DNA of 10,272 nt from Phoronis ovalis (GCA_028565635.1 JAOXYB010065711.1:1-10272); one strand, 5' to 3'; counted from the stretch's first letter, positions 1 through 8,904 are shown. Translations and numbers: made by a program. The notes: generated from the sequence alone by a model not told the origin.

Positions 1-248
1 AACGTTTCAGTTCTAATTCTGCTGATTCTCTGACACGTTGCAACATTTCATGTAAAGAGGAGTTATCTGGACGACTCAATTCACGTACTTTACTCTCTAG
101 AACAAGGATATTATTAGCTGATGCTTCCAGTCTGGCATGTAGATCCTGTTCTTGATTAGCATATACTTCAGTATCAAAGTCGACTTTTTGGTTTAATTGA
201 TGTACTTTTTCTTCAACTTCTTGACGCATCACTACCTCTTTTTCATAC
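1..248 (-). CDS. Coding exon 4 (truncated by window): end of coil 1B, linker L12, start of coil 2
   Basis: The acceptor is TTTTTAG at 250-249. The G at 248 completes Arg477, and the exon then reads YEKEVVMRQEVEEKVHQLNQ and onward. RQEVEEKVHQLNQKVDF aligns with the conserved lamin segment RRVDAENRLQTMKEELDF at the end of coil 1B. A short non-heptad stretch containing SRPDN (Pro537) fits linker L12, and SSLHEMLQRVRESAELELK resembles the opening of coil 2. The frame is open to position 1, with one base left over, so the exon or the gene continues beyond the window. The remaining coil 2, the C-terminal rod motif and any tail domain are not visible. Confidence 0.92.
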
Positions 249-3200
249 CTAAAAATTACAATTAATCAAAATACACAACCTCTCATCAAGGCAAAAATAT
301 TGCTAAAGTATATAATTGGTACAATGCCCCATGATTTTGCAAACTGAAGCTCCTTCAAAATTTACATTTTTTTTAATATGCCTAAAATTTTAAATATGTT
401 TTAAAAAGATTATTGATATTAAAACAAAGTTTTTAAAATTATTGAAACTGTTTTTTAGGCCAGACCAAAAGAAACCTTGTTAATGTTCATGACTGCTTCA
501 TATTTTGGTGTTTTGACTTTTATTATTTTTTTTAGTACAGGTTGTTTAACAGACACTTAAAAAATTATATTTTTTTTTCTTTTAAAACTAAAACAAATTC
601 TGACCAACTTGGATTCTAAGGGCTTTTGCCCATTAAACACTTTTTTCAAATAAAAATAATTTTAAATAAAGTCCAACCAACTCAGTTTTTAAGGGCTTTT
701 TCCCATTAAACAGCTCATCTTTTTGGTGTGGCCTATTGCATTTTTTATGTAGGAGGTGTTCTGACAAGTCAAAATTTCAATTTGCTTTATTGTCACTAAC
801 ACTTTTCAGGGGTTTAAGTTTTAGAAGCATAAACTTGTGCAAAATATTTCAGATTTCGAAAAATAGCAAGCAGAATTGGAGCTGAGTAAGCATAAGAAAA
901 TAATAATTAAAAAATTTAACCTTCTTTGCAAATCTTGGTTTTCTCTAAACATATTTTCATTATCACGTCTAAGTTGATTTAATTCCTCATAGGGTCTTTT
1001 GGCAGCCATAGCTGTTTCTTCAAGTAGCCTCTCTTTTTCAGACAGTGTACGTTGCAAAACATTTATTTCATCTTGAAGTTTTGTGTTTCTCTCCGATTCA
1101 ATGATGACTCTGTCTTGTAACTGAGAAGCAAGACCTTCATTTTTTTGCATGTGCATATGATAATGGTTCTTTGAACGACTTAGATCATTAACCTGTCCCC
1201 TAAAGAAAAATAATTAAATGCAGTTCTGTCAGCAATTAAAAAACAATATATATTGAATTTACAACCACTGACATTACATTATTGTATAAAGTAATAAACA
1301 ATTAACTGGCATCAGTAGGTTGGTTCTGCTGGTCATTAATTAAAGACCATTTGCTCACGTTTATTTCTTCTAATTTACTTAGTATACATTAATTTATAAT
1401 ATTAAAATGTGGAGTAATCAAATTTTAAGACTTTGATATGACATGAAATTATAAGGGTATTTTTAAGTCACATTAAAATGAGAGGACACAGTTATGTACC
1501 AAAGAGTAAACATTTATTACTTATCTCATTTCACTTAATATACTCAAATTTACTTCATTCAAAATTAAATCATTAGGACTGCTAATATTTTACTGCAATT
1601 TGCACATCTTATAGCGGTCATTTTTACCTAGAAAAACATGGATTTTGTAAATATCTTCCAAGAAAATCCTTTGTGCAGATAGAATATTTTCGGTGTTTTC
1701 AGTATTTGACTGCATAAGGAATTGCTAAAATTTAATTTTAACATTTATGCCTGAATAAGATGGTAACAATTAACGCGGTAAATTATTTTTGCTTTTGATC
1801 TAGTTTATAGCCAGCTTTCATGCTCACATTTTTGTCCAACTGCATAACAAGTAAAAACTAACAGCCACTTAGTTTTGCTCTGAAATATCCTAATATTTAT
1901 TAATTAGTGTGTTTAGGTCTAAATTTCTTATAAATGTAAATTAAATTGAATATTTACGATGTTTAATATACTTTTTATTAAACATACCCGTGTAGTTTCA
2001 TGGCATACTGTAGAACAAAACTTAAATTACTTTTTGATCAAAAAAGGTAGTAAATAGTATTTGCCAACAACTATATAATTATGCTATTTATTTGAAAGTC
2101 TGCTATTTTACCTCACACTCTCCAGTTCTTGTTCATAAAGACTTTTCAAGGTCCTTATCTCATCTTCTAAAATCTGAGCTGACTTTAAAAATGCGGTTGA
2201 ATCTACTTGATTACCATTTTGACTCATTTGTCTCAAACGGGACAAATACAATGACATCCGATCATTCAAATCACGTAGTTCCTGCTTTTCTTGCAAGCGA
2301 GAGAAGGTTACATTGCTTTGAATATAACCTGACATTACTTGGCCACTCATTTCTGCGTCTTTAAGGATTTCGTTAAATGTAGATTGATTATGTTGACTGG
2401 TTGGTTCCTGATACTGATACCTTTCTAAAGGTAAATTTTGTTCTGAATTATTTATATGTTGTTCTACCAAATTCTGCTGAGATTCTGCAAAATCCTGCAA
2501 TTTGTTGTCAAAATCGTTCAAATTTTCATTAAAACCAGAACTTTGACCAGTAAATGATCTGTCACCAGATGAGTCTAGATTTTTAGTTTCATTCACAATT
2601 TGTTGATTCTGGAACAACTCTGTATCTTCTTCTTTTTCAGTGTCTGTTTGACTAAGCACAATTTCTTTACTTTCTACAAAGTTTCTGAAATCTTGAAAAT
2701 TGGATTTTTGTATTCTTGTTTGGGGCTGCTTAGGACTAATGTATGTGATAGAATACCCACTCCGTTTAAGACTACCAGGTGGTGTTGAATACAAACTAAG
2801 ATGAGTCCTAGCTGTAGCGGGAATATAATCCTTATTTTTTGACAACCCTGATTCTTGATATTTATTTGGATGGCAACTATCACTTAGCTTTAATGGAGGT
2901 TTATACTTTTTATCTTTCTGAATTTGCTTAAGTGTCAAGTTTTTCTTAGGAGTTGGAGTTTTAATTGATTTTTTGTCACTAGTCTTTACAGTATTTTGAT
3001 CCGCATTAACTGAAGAGTTTTGGTTATTGCACATAGAAGTTGTTAAATCTATGTTTTTTTTATTGCTTTCTTTTTCTGGTTCTGTGCTAATCCCCGTCTC
3101 TGGTACTTTGTTATTCCTTATAAGAATAGATTTGCTTGGTTGTCTTTCAAGAGATACACTTAGTTCTGAATCTGACAGACTCCCTAAGCTCTGACTGTCA

Positions 3201-5787
3201 TCATAACTGACAGTCACCCTCTGCTTTGGAGAGAATCTGAAATAAAAACAATGTGAATAAATTATTTCCTAAATTTTAAATATATATGAATTTATACTCA
3301 ATGAGTTTCTTATCTACACCAGAGGGCATCCTGAGGAAGATTTAAAGATGATATCTGGATCATCAATCTTCGTTAGATTGTTTAATACCATTAACACACA
3401 GTATCCCTAAATGTTTCTATATCAGCCAAACTTTGATCAAATGATAACTTAATTACCACAGCTATGAAGTTACTATGGGAGGATGAATATTTACAAATGG
3501 AATTGTGTTTAGACAGGATATCTTCAGTAGACCAGATAAAAATTTAATTAATTATTACCCTGTGAATGCATTTCTTAAAGATTCTCATGCATTCACAGTG
3601 TAATAATTAATTAAGGTCTCAGTGAAGTTTAGCTGGTAATAAGGTTTTGGGAGTATGGGATTTTTGGACATGGCCATCCAAAGCGGTCATACATATGTGC
3701 CCGTCAATGGGGTGATGCTTTTCAGATTCCCTGCTTGCAACGGGTATATTTCAACCCTGGACGCTCGCAATTTTTAGCTCACTGCTAACAATGGATACCA
3801 AAAAATCTAACAACAGGTCTCAAAAATTTAACAACGGGTCCCGAAAATCATACTTGCTTATAAAGGGTATGTTTTTGCCATGGGTGTTACTAAAGGGGTA
3901 TGTTTTAACGATCTTTCTGACAAAATACCACCCCTAACCAGAGGATTTTGCTCAAAAAGGTACCCCTAAACGAGTTTTCTCTGAAAAATTAACAACTAAA
4001 TAAAAAAAATAAAAAAACGGTTCCCAAAAAAATCGACAACCAAAAAAAAAATACCTCATCAAAACAAAATAGAACACCAAATTTTTAAAAAAATGCAAAA
4101 TATTTGCCAAAAGACAACGCTCGCTGCTCGCACTGAAAAAAGGACCCCTAAATGGGAGGTGTATGTAGGCGAAAAACCAACCGCTAAACAGGAAGTTGCA
4201 CTTGCCAAAAACATACCCCTAAATGTGGTTTTCCGCCAAAATTGACCTCTAAACAGGGTTCCCAGGAACCCGTCGATTGTCGAAAAAGGTACCCCTTTTC
4301 CCCATTTTTGGACAAGCATGTGTACCCAACTTTTTTCAAGTGAGCCCCGCCCCCAGATGACCGGTTTGCAACGGGTACAGGGATTTGAGGCCTGGGCCTC
4401 ACCCCTGTACCATAAATTGTCCAAGAGACCCCCCTTAGAAAATCAATGCTTTTAAATGTAAAAAGAGACAGAAATAAATAAGGCTAATATTTTGTGACAA
4501 AACAGTCAAGTGTGATATAATAGTTATTGAAGGAAAAATATTCAATTGACATTTGAAATTGAATGCTAATTTTTATAAGGATTACTTTTTAAATGTCATC
4601 TTTTGAAACATGTGGTAATAGGGAGTACATTTTAATTAATTTACAAAATTGGGGTGGACATATACATTGAATCAAACACCTTAGATACAACCACACTATT
4701 TTTCTGAAATCCAATAAAATAAGTGTCAAATTATTTTTACTTTATTGTATAAAAAAACAGATATAGTAATTAATTCGCTTTCTTATATTCTTGTATTTTT
4801 AAGAACAATTTTGATACAGCAAATTATAAATCCAAACAATTGAAAAGCATTTAAATATTCCAGTTTGTGATTTATTCCACAGACAGATCAAAGAAAATCG
4901 TCAATAAACTTAATATTAAAAGTAAATAGTAATAAATGGATGAAGAATATTAGGACTATTGAATGATTCTATTGAATGATTCTATGGCAATTCATTGATA
5001 GGGAGGCAATTCTGCAACTACAATACACTAGAGCAATGATCAAATAATTAGGCTAGCTACCACACAAGTTGTAATTTTGTAATTTGTATCCTGCAAGGCA
5101 TGTATATTAAATACCAATTAAATGTTGGTAGCTAAGACAATGATTCAGATAAAAATGATGATGTTGCTTCTATTTTATATGTTAATTTTTTAAACTGTAT
5201 AGAAACATACTGCAAACTTGACTACTTTGTGATGTAACTGATACCAATAGGACTCTGCTTTCCCAAATAATTAAATATAAACAGTCCCTTTTCATTTGTT
5301 TATATGTATTCAGTATAGAGGAAATTAAAATGCAGAAAAGGGTATTTCTTCTGACCCACCTCATCCAAATGGCCTGATAAGAAAATTTGTATGCGTGCTT
5401 GGCAGAAGCAGTTACTGATGAATTCTTTAATCAAACTTATTTTTATTTTAAAAACATTAACAGATAAAAATAACCAAATACCATAAAACAAAAATTCAAC
5501 ATTTCCAGATAAACCAAACCCTCTACTTTGCCCAGACCAGTCTAGTTTTTTAAAACGATTGTACAGTTAGCAACAAGTATACAGCATGATTTCATTATTA
5601 TAGTTTTATGTATTTAGGTTATAAAAGTTATAAAAAATATTTCAGTAACACTGGAAACTAACCATAAACAAAAAATATCACATGTTACATTGCTTTTAAA
5701 TTTTGTCTTCTCACTTGTACAAAAAATCCTAATCTCTTGTTCAAACCTAAAAACATCTTACCTGACATTTTTCCTTCTCCCTGCCAT
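1..5787 (-). CDS. Lamin-type intermediate-filament protein with a very long head, four exons, 3' end outside window
   Basis: The joined exons (5787-5762, 3236-2112, 1199-921, 248-1) give 559 residues with no stop. Residues 1-321 form a polar, low-complexity head with a lysine-rich patch at about 97-125 and an Asn/Gln/Ser-rich stretch at about 170-305. Coil 1A begins near residue 322 with RLQEKQELRDLNDR, the intermediate-filament helix-initiation motif. Coil 1B starts at SLYEQEL (Tyr376) and runs to about Phe501, followed by a linker with Pro537 and the start of coil 2 (SSLHEMLQRVRES). Family knowledge: such rods form parallel coiled-coil dimers that polymerise into the nuclear lamina or cytoplasmic filaments. 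Coil 1B length matches lamins, not chordate cytoplasmic filaments. The lysine-rich head could serve as a nuclear signal, but this is inference. The tail is missing, so lamin, cytoplasmic filament and lamin-tail-domain relatives cannot be separated. The family call is firm; the subfamily is not. Confidence 0.9.
456..735. mobile_element. MITE-like element with imperfect terminal inverted repeats
   Basis: The left end (456-485) begins TAGGCCAGACCAAAA and the right end (704-735) closes TTTTGGTGTGGCCTA. The outer 15 bases match 14 of 15 when one is reverse-complemented. The similarity continues inward less perfectly to TGTTAATG on the left against the complement of CATTAAACA on the right, for about 30 bases. 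The ends sit between TA dinucleotides, as expected for TA target duplications of Tc1/mariner-type elements. The interior has no coding capacity and carries a 36-bp direct repeat. The size (about 280 bp) and lack of genes fit a non-autonomous element. The superfamily assignment is inference. Confidence 0.6.
604..712. repeat. Pair of 36-bp direct repeats, 73 bp apart
   Basis: Positions 604-639 and 677-712 both begin CCAACT and share the core AAGGGCTTTT, then CCCATTAAACA. They match at 31 of 36 bases. Both lie within the right half of the MITE-like element, the second copy merging into its right end, so they look like subterminal repeats of that element. Confidence 0.75.
921..1199 (-). CDS. Coding exon 3: most of coil 1B
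   Basis: The acceptor is a T-rich tract ending in TTTAG at 1201-1200; the donor is AAG then GTTAAA at 920, a weaker donor. The first base completes Arg384 from exon 2, and the last two bases join exon 4 to make Arg477. The translation, beginning GQVNDLSRSKNHYHM, continues as a charged heptad coil through LQDEINVLQRTLSEKERLL to NENMFRENQDLQR. This is the middle of lamin-like coil 1B. An internal proline (KRPYEEL, residue 453) falls within the coil and is unusual. The internal methionine at 1156 is not a start. Confidence 0.92.
1200..2111 (-). other. Intron 2 (912 bp, phase 2)
   Basis: GT-AG intron between exons 2 and 3 that splits an arginine codon in YEQELESVR. The sequence is AT-rich and unstructured by eye. 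I see no repeat, RNA gene or extra coding exon in it. Confidence 0.9.
2112..3236 (-). CDS. Coding exon 2: long head domain, coil 1A and start of coil 1B
   Basis: The acceptor is a T-rich tract ending in CAG at 3239-3237; the donor is GAG then GTAAAA at 2111. The open frame spans all 1125 bases and encodes residues 9-384. It could be mistaken for an ORF starting at GTG 3217, but the frame is open back to the acceptor and GTG is not a plausible start here. The head carries possible proline-directed kinase sites: Ser11-Pro, Thr102-Pro, Thr104-Pro-Lys-Lys, Thr160-Pro and Ser176-Pro-Lys. The tetrapeptide SPKQ occurs twice (11-14 and 176-179). An acidic cluster, EKEEDTE, lies at about 209-215. Coil 1A (RLQEKQELRDLNDRMSLYLS) starts at residue 322, and the exon ends in YEQELESV of coil 1B. 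A single exon holding most of the head and coil 1A suits the family. Confidence 0.93.
3544..3614. repeat. Near-perfect inverted repeat, 28-bp arms with 15-bp loop
   Basis: The left arm at 3544-3571 begins TTAATTAATTATTAC and ends TGTGAATGCAT. The right arm at 3587-3614 is its reverse complement except for one base in the middle (CCC against GTG context). The loop is 3572-3586. The transcript of either strand could form a long stem. It could be a small foldback element or its remnant, and it sits about 30 bp upstream of a large degenerate repeat. No transposase or coding capacity is present. Confidence 0.85.
3645..4440. repeat. Degenerate composite repeat with units of about 30-37 bp
   Basis: The block is visibly richer in G and C than the intron around it. 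Its core is a set of short units containing TACCCCTAAA followed by a T-rich then A-rich stretch. Plus-orientation cores lie near 3931, 3963, 4145, 4182, 4216, 4246 and 4292, spaced about 30-37 bp where consecutive. Two units near 3861 and 3891 are inverted (AAAGGGGTATGTTTT). The 12-mer TTGCAACGGGTA appears at 3735-3746 and 4366-4377, bracketing the array. The end is C-rich (GAGCCCCGCCCCC at 4342-4354), followed by CCTGGGCCTCACCCC to about 4410. It looks like an old dispersed element with an internal minisatellite; I do not recognise a named family. Open frames here result from the periodicity. Confidence 0.7.
4956..4983. repeat. 13-bp tandem duplication
   Basis: The unit CTATTGAATGATT occurs twice in tandem and begins a third copy (CTATGG follows). 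It is a small local duplication in intron 1 with no evident role. Confidence 0.9.
5762..5787 (-). CDS. Coding exon 1: start codon and eight residues plus a split codon
   Basis: On the minus strand, ATG at 5787-5785 opens MAGRRKNV, followed by AG and then a strong donor (CAG, then GTAAGA from 5761). The AG joins the A at 3236 to make an arginine codon, so the protein reads MAGRRKNVRFSPKQRVTVS, a smooth basic N-terminus. The three bases before the ATG are an in-frame TAG, so this frame cannot extend upstream, and this ATG is the natural start. The base at -3 is T, which is weak, but +4 is G. The exon was found by phase and donor fit, not by homology, so it is less certain than the other exons. 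An alternative first exon further upstream or outside the window remains possible. Confidence 0.75.
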
Positions 5788-6130
5788 CTATACCCACAAA
5801 CATGTATTATTTCTTTCTACTGCAGGATACCTCAATACCTAGCTGTACATGCACTCTCTGTCCATGGCACACACAGCATCAACTGGATTAATGCTAATAT
5901 TGCATTTTCTTGGTATAAAGGTTAGATATCCTGATTGCATATACAACGACCTAACAACAGTTGGTATCATCCTAACAACAAACCTCTGAGCTATTTAACT
6001 GTTGTACATAGTACTTATAAAGTAATCCAGTCCCTAATCTATAAATTATATCTTTCCCACCAGGCTGTATACCACAAGTAAACATAGACACCCTTAACAA
6101 CGTGAAGCATAGTTGTCTATGGACTTATAA
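5788..6130 (-). promoter_or_regulatory. Presumed 5' leader and upstream region of the filament gene
   Basis: The sequence upstream of the ATG (increasing coordinates) should contain the 5' UTR, and perhaps the promoter or a further non-coding exon. An upstream ATG at 5803-5801 opens a 25-codon frame that overlaps the main start out of frame and ends at TGA 3203-3201 after splicing. Another short one (ATG TAC AGC TAG) lies at about 5848-5837. No TATA box or initiator in a persuasive position was found, so the transcription start is not placed. Confidence applies to the leader as a general region only. Confidence 0.4.
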
Positions 6131-7180
6131 GAATATAAATTTCTTCATTCTAATATTTTAAAAAAAATCAAAACAAAAATGATTTCTAGAATTAGCTATC
6201 AAATACACAGAGCAATGGAGTTATGTAGTAAAAGTACAGGAATTTTTTTTCAATTTTAAAGGTTATGGATGCATATTTTAATAAAATAGTTAAATCTCTA
6301 TATGTTTAAAATATTAGAAGACAGCAACTAAAATATGATATATCACACATTAACATATGAAAGCCAGTTCTGTCAAAGTAAAAGAATAATGAAACAGTAA
6401 TGAAACATTCTATTGAAATCAACGGAAATATGCTATTTTATCCATTGATTGCATACAGTTATTCCTAACTGTGAGTAATAATAGGTTTTATAGTTTGCAT
6501 TCATTGATTAAAGTAGAAAAGAAAAATGCTAAATGAATATACACATGGTGTTTAAAGAAAAAGCAGTTTTGTTGGCTAAATAAAACTTTTGATGATATCA
6601 AATGAACCTAGTTAGTTTACAGTTGCTTGGAAACAGTATGGTCTGACATCTGGTGACTATAAATTTAATCACAAACCAAGGGTATAAATCCTAGTTATCA
6701 GGTCAGTCATGAGTGCCAAGATATATAATACTTAAATCTGCTTATATTCTAAAACTGAAAAAGAAGAAAAATTAAGAAAATAATTAAGATAATGAGTACA
6801 GATCTCAAATTATAACAGCATTGTATAAATTAAACTTTAATTACGACAATCCGTAATAAAGAGTTAATTTAATACTCACTGAACAAGTCAACAAGAAATC
6901 ATTTTATAAATCTCTAATCAATAAACATTTAAAATTTTTAAAATGACTTTCTTCTAACTTTGAAGTAACAGAAAACTGCACCAAAACCAATATTCTAAAA
7001 CATGAACACAAATTGCTGAATATTTACTAGTGATAGTAAGTAGTTTTAGTTGGTTGATTACAAAACGAAGAAGCTACTAAATGTCTATAATAAATATGTT
7101 ATTGGACGCAGGATGTACACTCCCATACATAAGGTAGCCATGTTAAAGCATCTACTTTTTACTGATTTTGAGCAAGTTGA
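6131..7180. other. AT-rich non-coding stretch
   Basis: Many stops in all frames, frequent A and T runs, and no recognisable gene, RNA or repeat. It lies upstream of the filament gene and may be intergenic or part of an unseen upstream intron. Confidence 0.65.
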
Positions 7181-7387
7181 AAAATGGGTTTTAAGGACCG
7201 TTTTGGTTTGAGAAAGAGTCTTTATTTTCCCCTATACAGGTATAAAAAGGGTAGTAAAAAAAGTAGTAAAGAAACTGACATTAAAAAGGGGTAGAATTGA
7301 AAAAAATATATGAAAAGAGAGTCAGAATTTTATATATTTTGTATAAAAAAGGGTTCACATTTACCAAAGCTTGCAAAAAAATGGGTG
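7181..7387. repeat. Degenerate array of about 31-bp units (AAAAAGGGGTAG type)
   Basis: A-rich runs followed by GGG recur near 7181, 7212, 7244, 7283, 7313, 7345 and 7376, mostly spaced 30-32 bp with one gap of 39. The best units read AAAAAGGGTAGTAA and AAAAAGGGGTAGAA. Read on the minus strand the core is CTACCCC followed by T runs, which resembles the cores of the arrays at 3861-4354 and 8920-9266. The array is strongly decayed, so its limits are approximate. Confidence 0.55.
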
Positions 7388-8904
7388 GCAGTTTAGGGCT
7401 GCATATAGGAGCACCTCTGATCAGTCACATTGCAAGTGTACACCGAGAGTATTGGATCAGATTCTGAATTTCAATTATAATTATAATTATACAAGCATTT
7501 GATACTTGACAAGATTCACACTTAAGTAACCAATTAAAAATTAAATATAAATATGCCATGAACTAAAAATAATATTTCATTCATATATATGAAATAATGC
7601 TATTAAATCGGACCTGTCTATAACAAACATCTACAAGAATCATCAACCCCCTTTCTTGTATCTTTTTCCTTGCTTACGAACCCTTTTTTGATTTTCTCAT
7701 TGAAATTCCTCCTAGTACCTTGATTATCATTTTCACGTAATTGACTGTATAAATTTCTAGGAACACAAATGGATTTTCAGACACACAAGCAGTGCATTTA
7801 CTATCATATTTCACAAATTTTTCGTGTGTCCAGAAATCCATCCTAACAACTTAAGAGTGTAGAAATGATGGTTCAATTACACGATGGTGAGGCAGACCAG
7901 TATAATTACAAGTATACATTTTGTTTTGGAAAATTGTTTCTGCAAAAAAAACTATTAGGTTCATGACATAATTTTTTTTTGAGGGTTTATGCTCAACTAA
8001 ACGTATGTTAAAACCTGAAGTCCAAGTTCTACTTTGTTATTGGAAATGAAAGTCAGTAAAATATCAAAAAATGTCCCTATAACCTCAACTTTACATATAT
8101 CAAAGTTCCATATCACACACACATTTATTATTTGATGGTACTAATAAAATCGAGAATCCTTCATGTGTCAACAAACCATTGAACTTCATTTAGGTAGTAA
8201 ATATTTTACCCTAGGACCACCGGCCTTTCTAGCTAGAGCTTGTCCACCAGGAGATACAGTTTAAAAAATTAGTTCTGAGGGTCAGCCTCGCATTTAACAC
8301 ATTGAAAAATATATTTTCTTCAAAAATTAATTTCATTTATTTATAGAAGATGGGAAAGTTTAAGGTAAATGCTTACTCTCCATGTTAAGTTCAAGCCTTT
8401 GAAAATCAAGTTTACACATATTATTATGACTATTATAGTGAACCAGTAGGCACATTTGGGTTGCTATGGTTCATTAAATTTGGTCATACCCAAGCTTTAG
8501 TGGGACTTAATTAAAAGACATTGGGAACAATTTTGACACAGAACAAAACGTTATAACTGTATTTGGACCAAAGAAGTCAATATATGTGCTCAAGATGAAT
8601 TACTGGGTAATAAATACTGTGTCCCTTGAAAACATTCTCAAATAGTTAGAGATGTAGCACCCTTTTTATTTTTTAATAAACTTTATCTTTTCTTACAAAT
8701 ACAGTAAAAATGTGTTGTTTATTTCACACTGCCTTATTTAGCCAGGAGGAACATATCCTCTATCATATATGGAGTATCATTTATTCACAGCTACATGCAG
8801 CCTTCCTATTTTGAACAAACCTGGGAATCCAATTCATCATGGCATACCTACTGCCTGGGGATACTCAAGTTATTTTTTGGTGGGAGTGCATGTGCAGCCC
8901 AGTT
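7388..8904. other. AT-rich non-coding stretch with minor repeats
   Basis: No convincing gene. It contains a three-copy AATTAT run at 7473-7491 and the inverted repeat at 7769-7841. The open frame starting at 8795 lacks any domain signal and runs into the downstream repeat array. Confidence 0.65.
7769..7841. repeat. Imperfect inverted repeat, 18-bp arms
   Basis: The left arm ATGGATTTTCAGACACAC (7769-7786) pairs with the right arm GTGTGTCCAGAAATCCAT (7824-7841) at 15 of 18 positions, with a 37-bp spacer. It could be a small palindromic element or a chance structure. No flanking target duplication is evident. Confidence 0.6.

Larger units (their letters stand above)
249..920 (-). other. Intron 3 (672 bp, phase 2)
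   Basis: GT-AG intron between exons 3 and 4. It is AT-rich with long T runs near 541-590. Its central part (456-735) is occupied by a MITE-like element described separately. No open coding segment resembling the host gene is seen inside it. Confidence 0.88.
3237..5761 (-). other. Intron 1 (2525 bp, phase 2)
   Basis: Intron between the 26-nt coding exon 1 and exon 2, with donor GTAAGA and acceptor TTTCAG. It houses a hairpin (3544-3614), a large degenerate repeat (about 3645-4440) and a 13-bp tandem duplication (4956-4983). The remaining stretches (3237-3540, 4440-4950, 4990-5760) are AT-rich with nothing recognisable. Its existence depends on the exon 1 call. Confidence 0.72.

Noticed and set aside
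2092-2883. Open frames opposite or within exon 2 (2092-2364 plus, 2600-2788 plus, 2674-2883 minus)
   Set aside because: They are shadows of the head and coil 1A coding sequence in other frames.
3215-3217. GTG at 3217 as the start codon of the long minus-strand frame
   Set aside because: The frame is open a further 18 bases to a good acceptor, GTG starts are not expected in animals, and the frame joins cleanly to an ATG exon at 5787.
4059-4424. 121-codon minus-strand open frame, and the overlapping 4184-4402 frame
   Set aside because: It lies wholly in the degenerate repeat; repeated motifs in the translation reflect the 30-37 bp unit, and no domain is recognisable.
5182-5491. Two short minus-strand open frames in intron 1
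   Set aside because: About 60 codons each, no domain, and no in-frame connection to the filament gene.
5826-5920. Possible plus-strand exon (TTTCTTTCTACTGCAG acceptor, AAAG/GTTAGA donor, open frame between)
   Set aside because: It lies antisense to the presumed leader of the filament gene, has no recognisable product and no partner exons in the window; splice-like motifs of this quality arise by chance.
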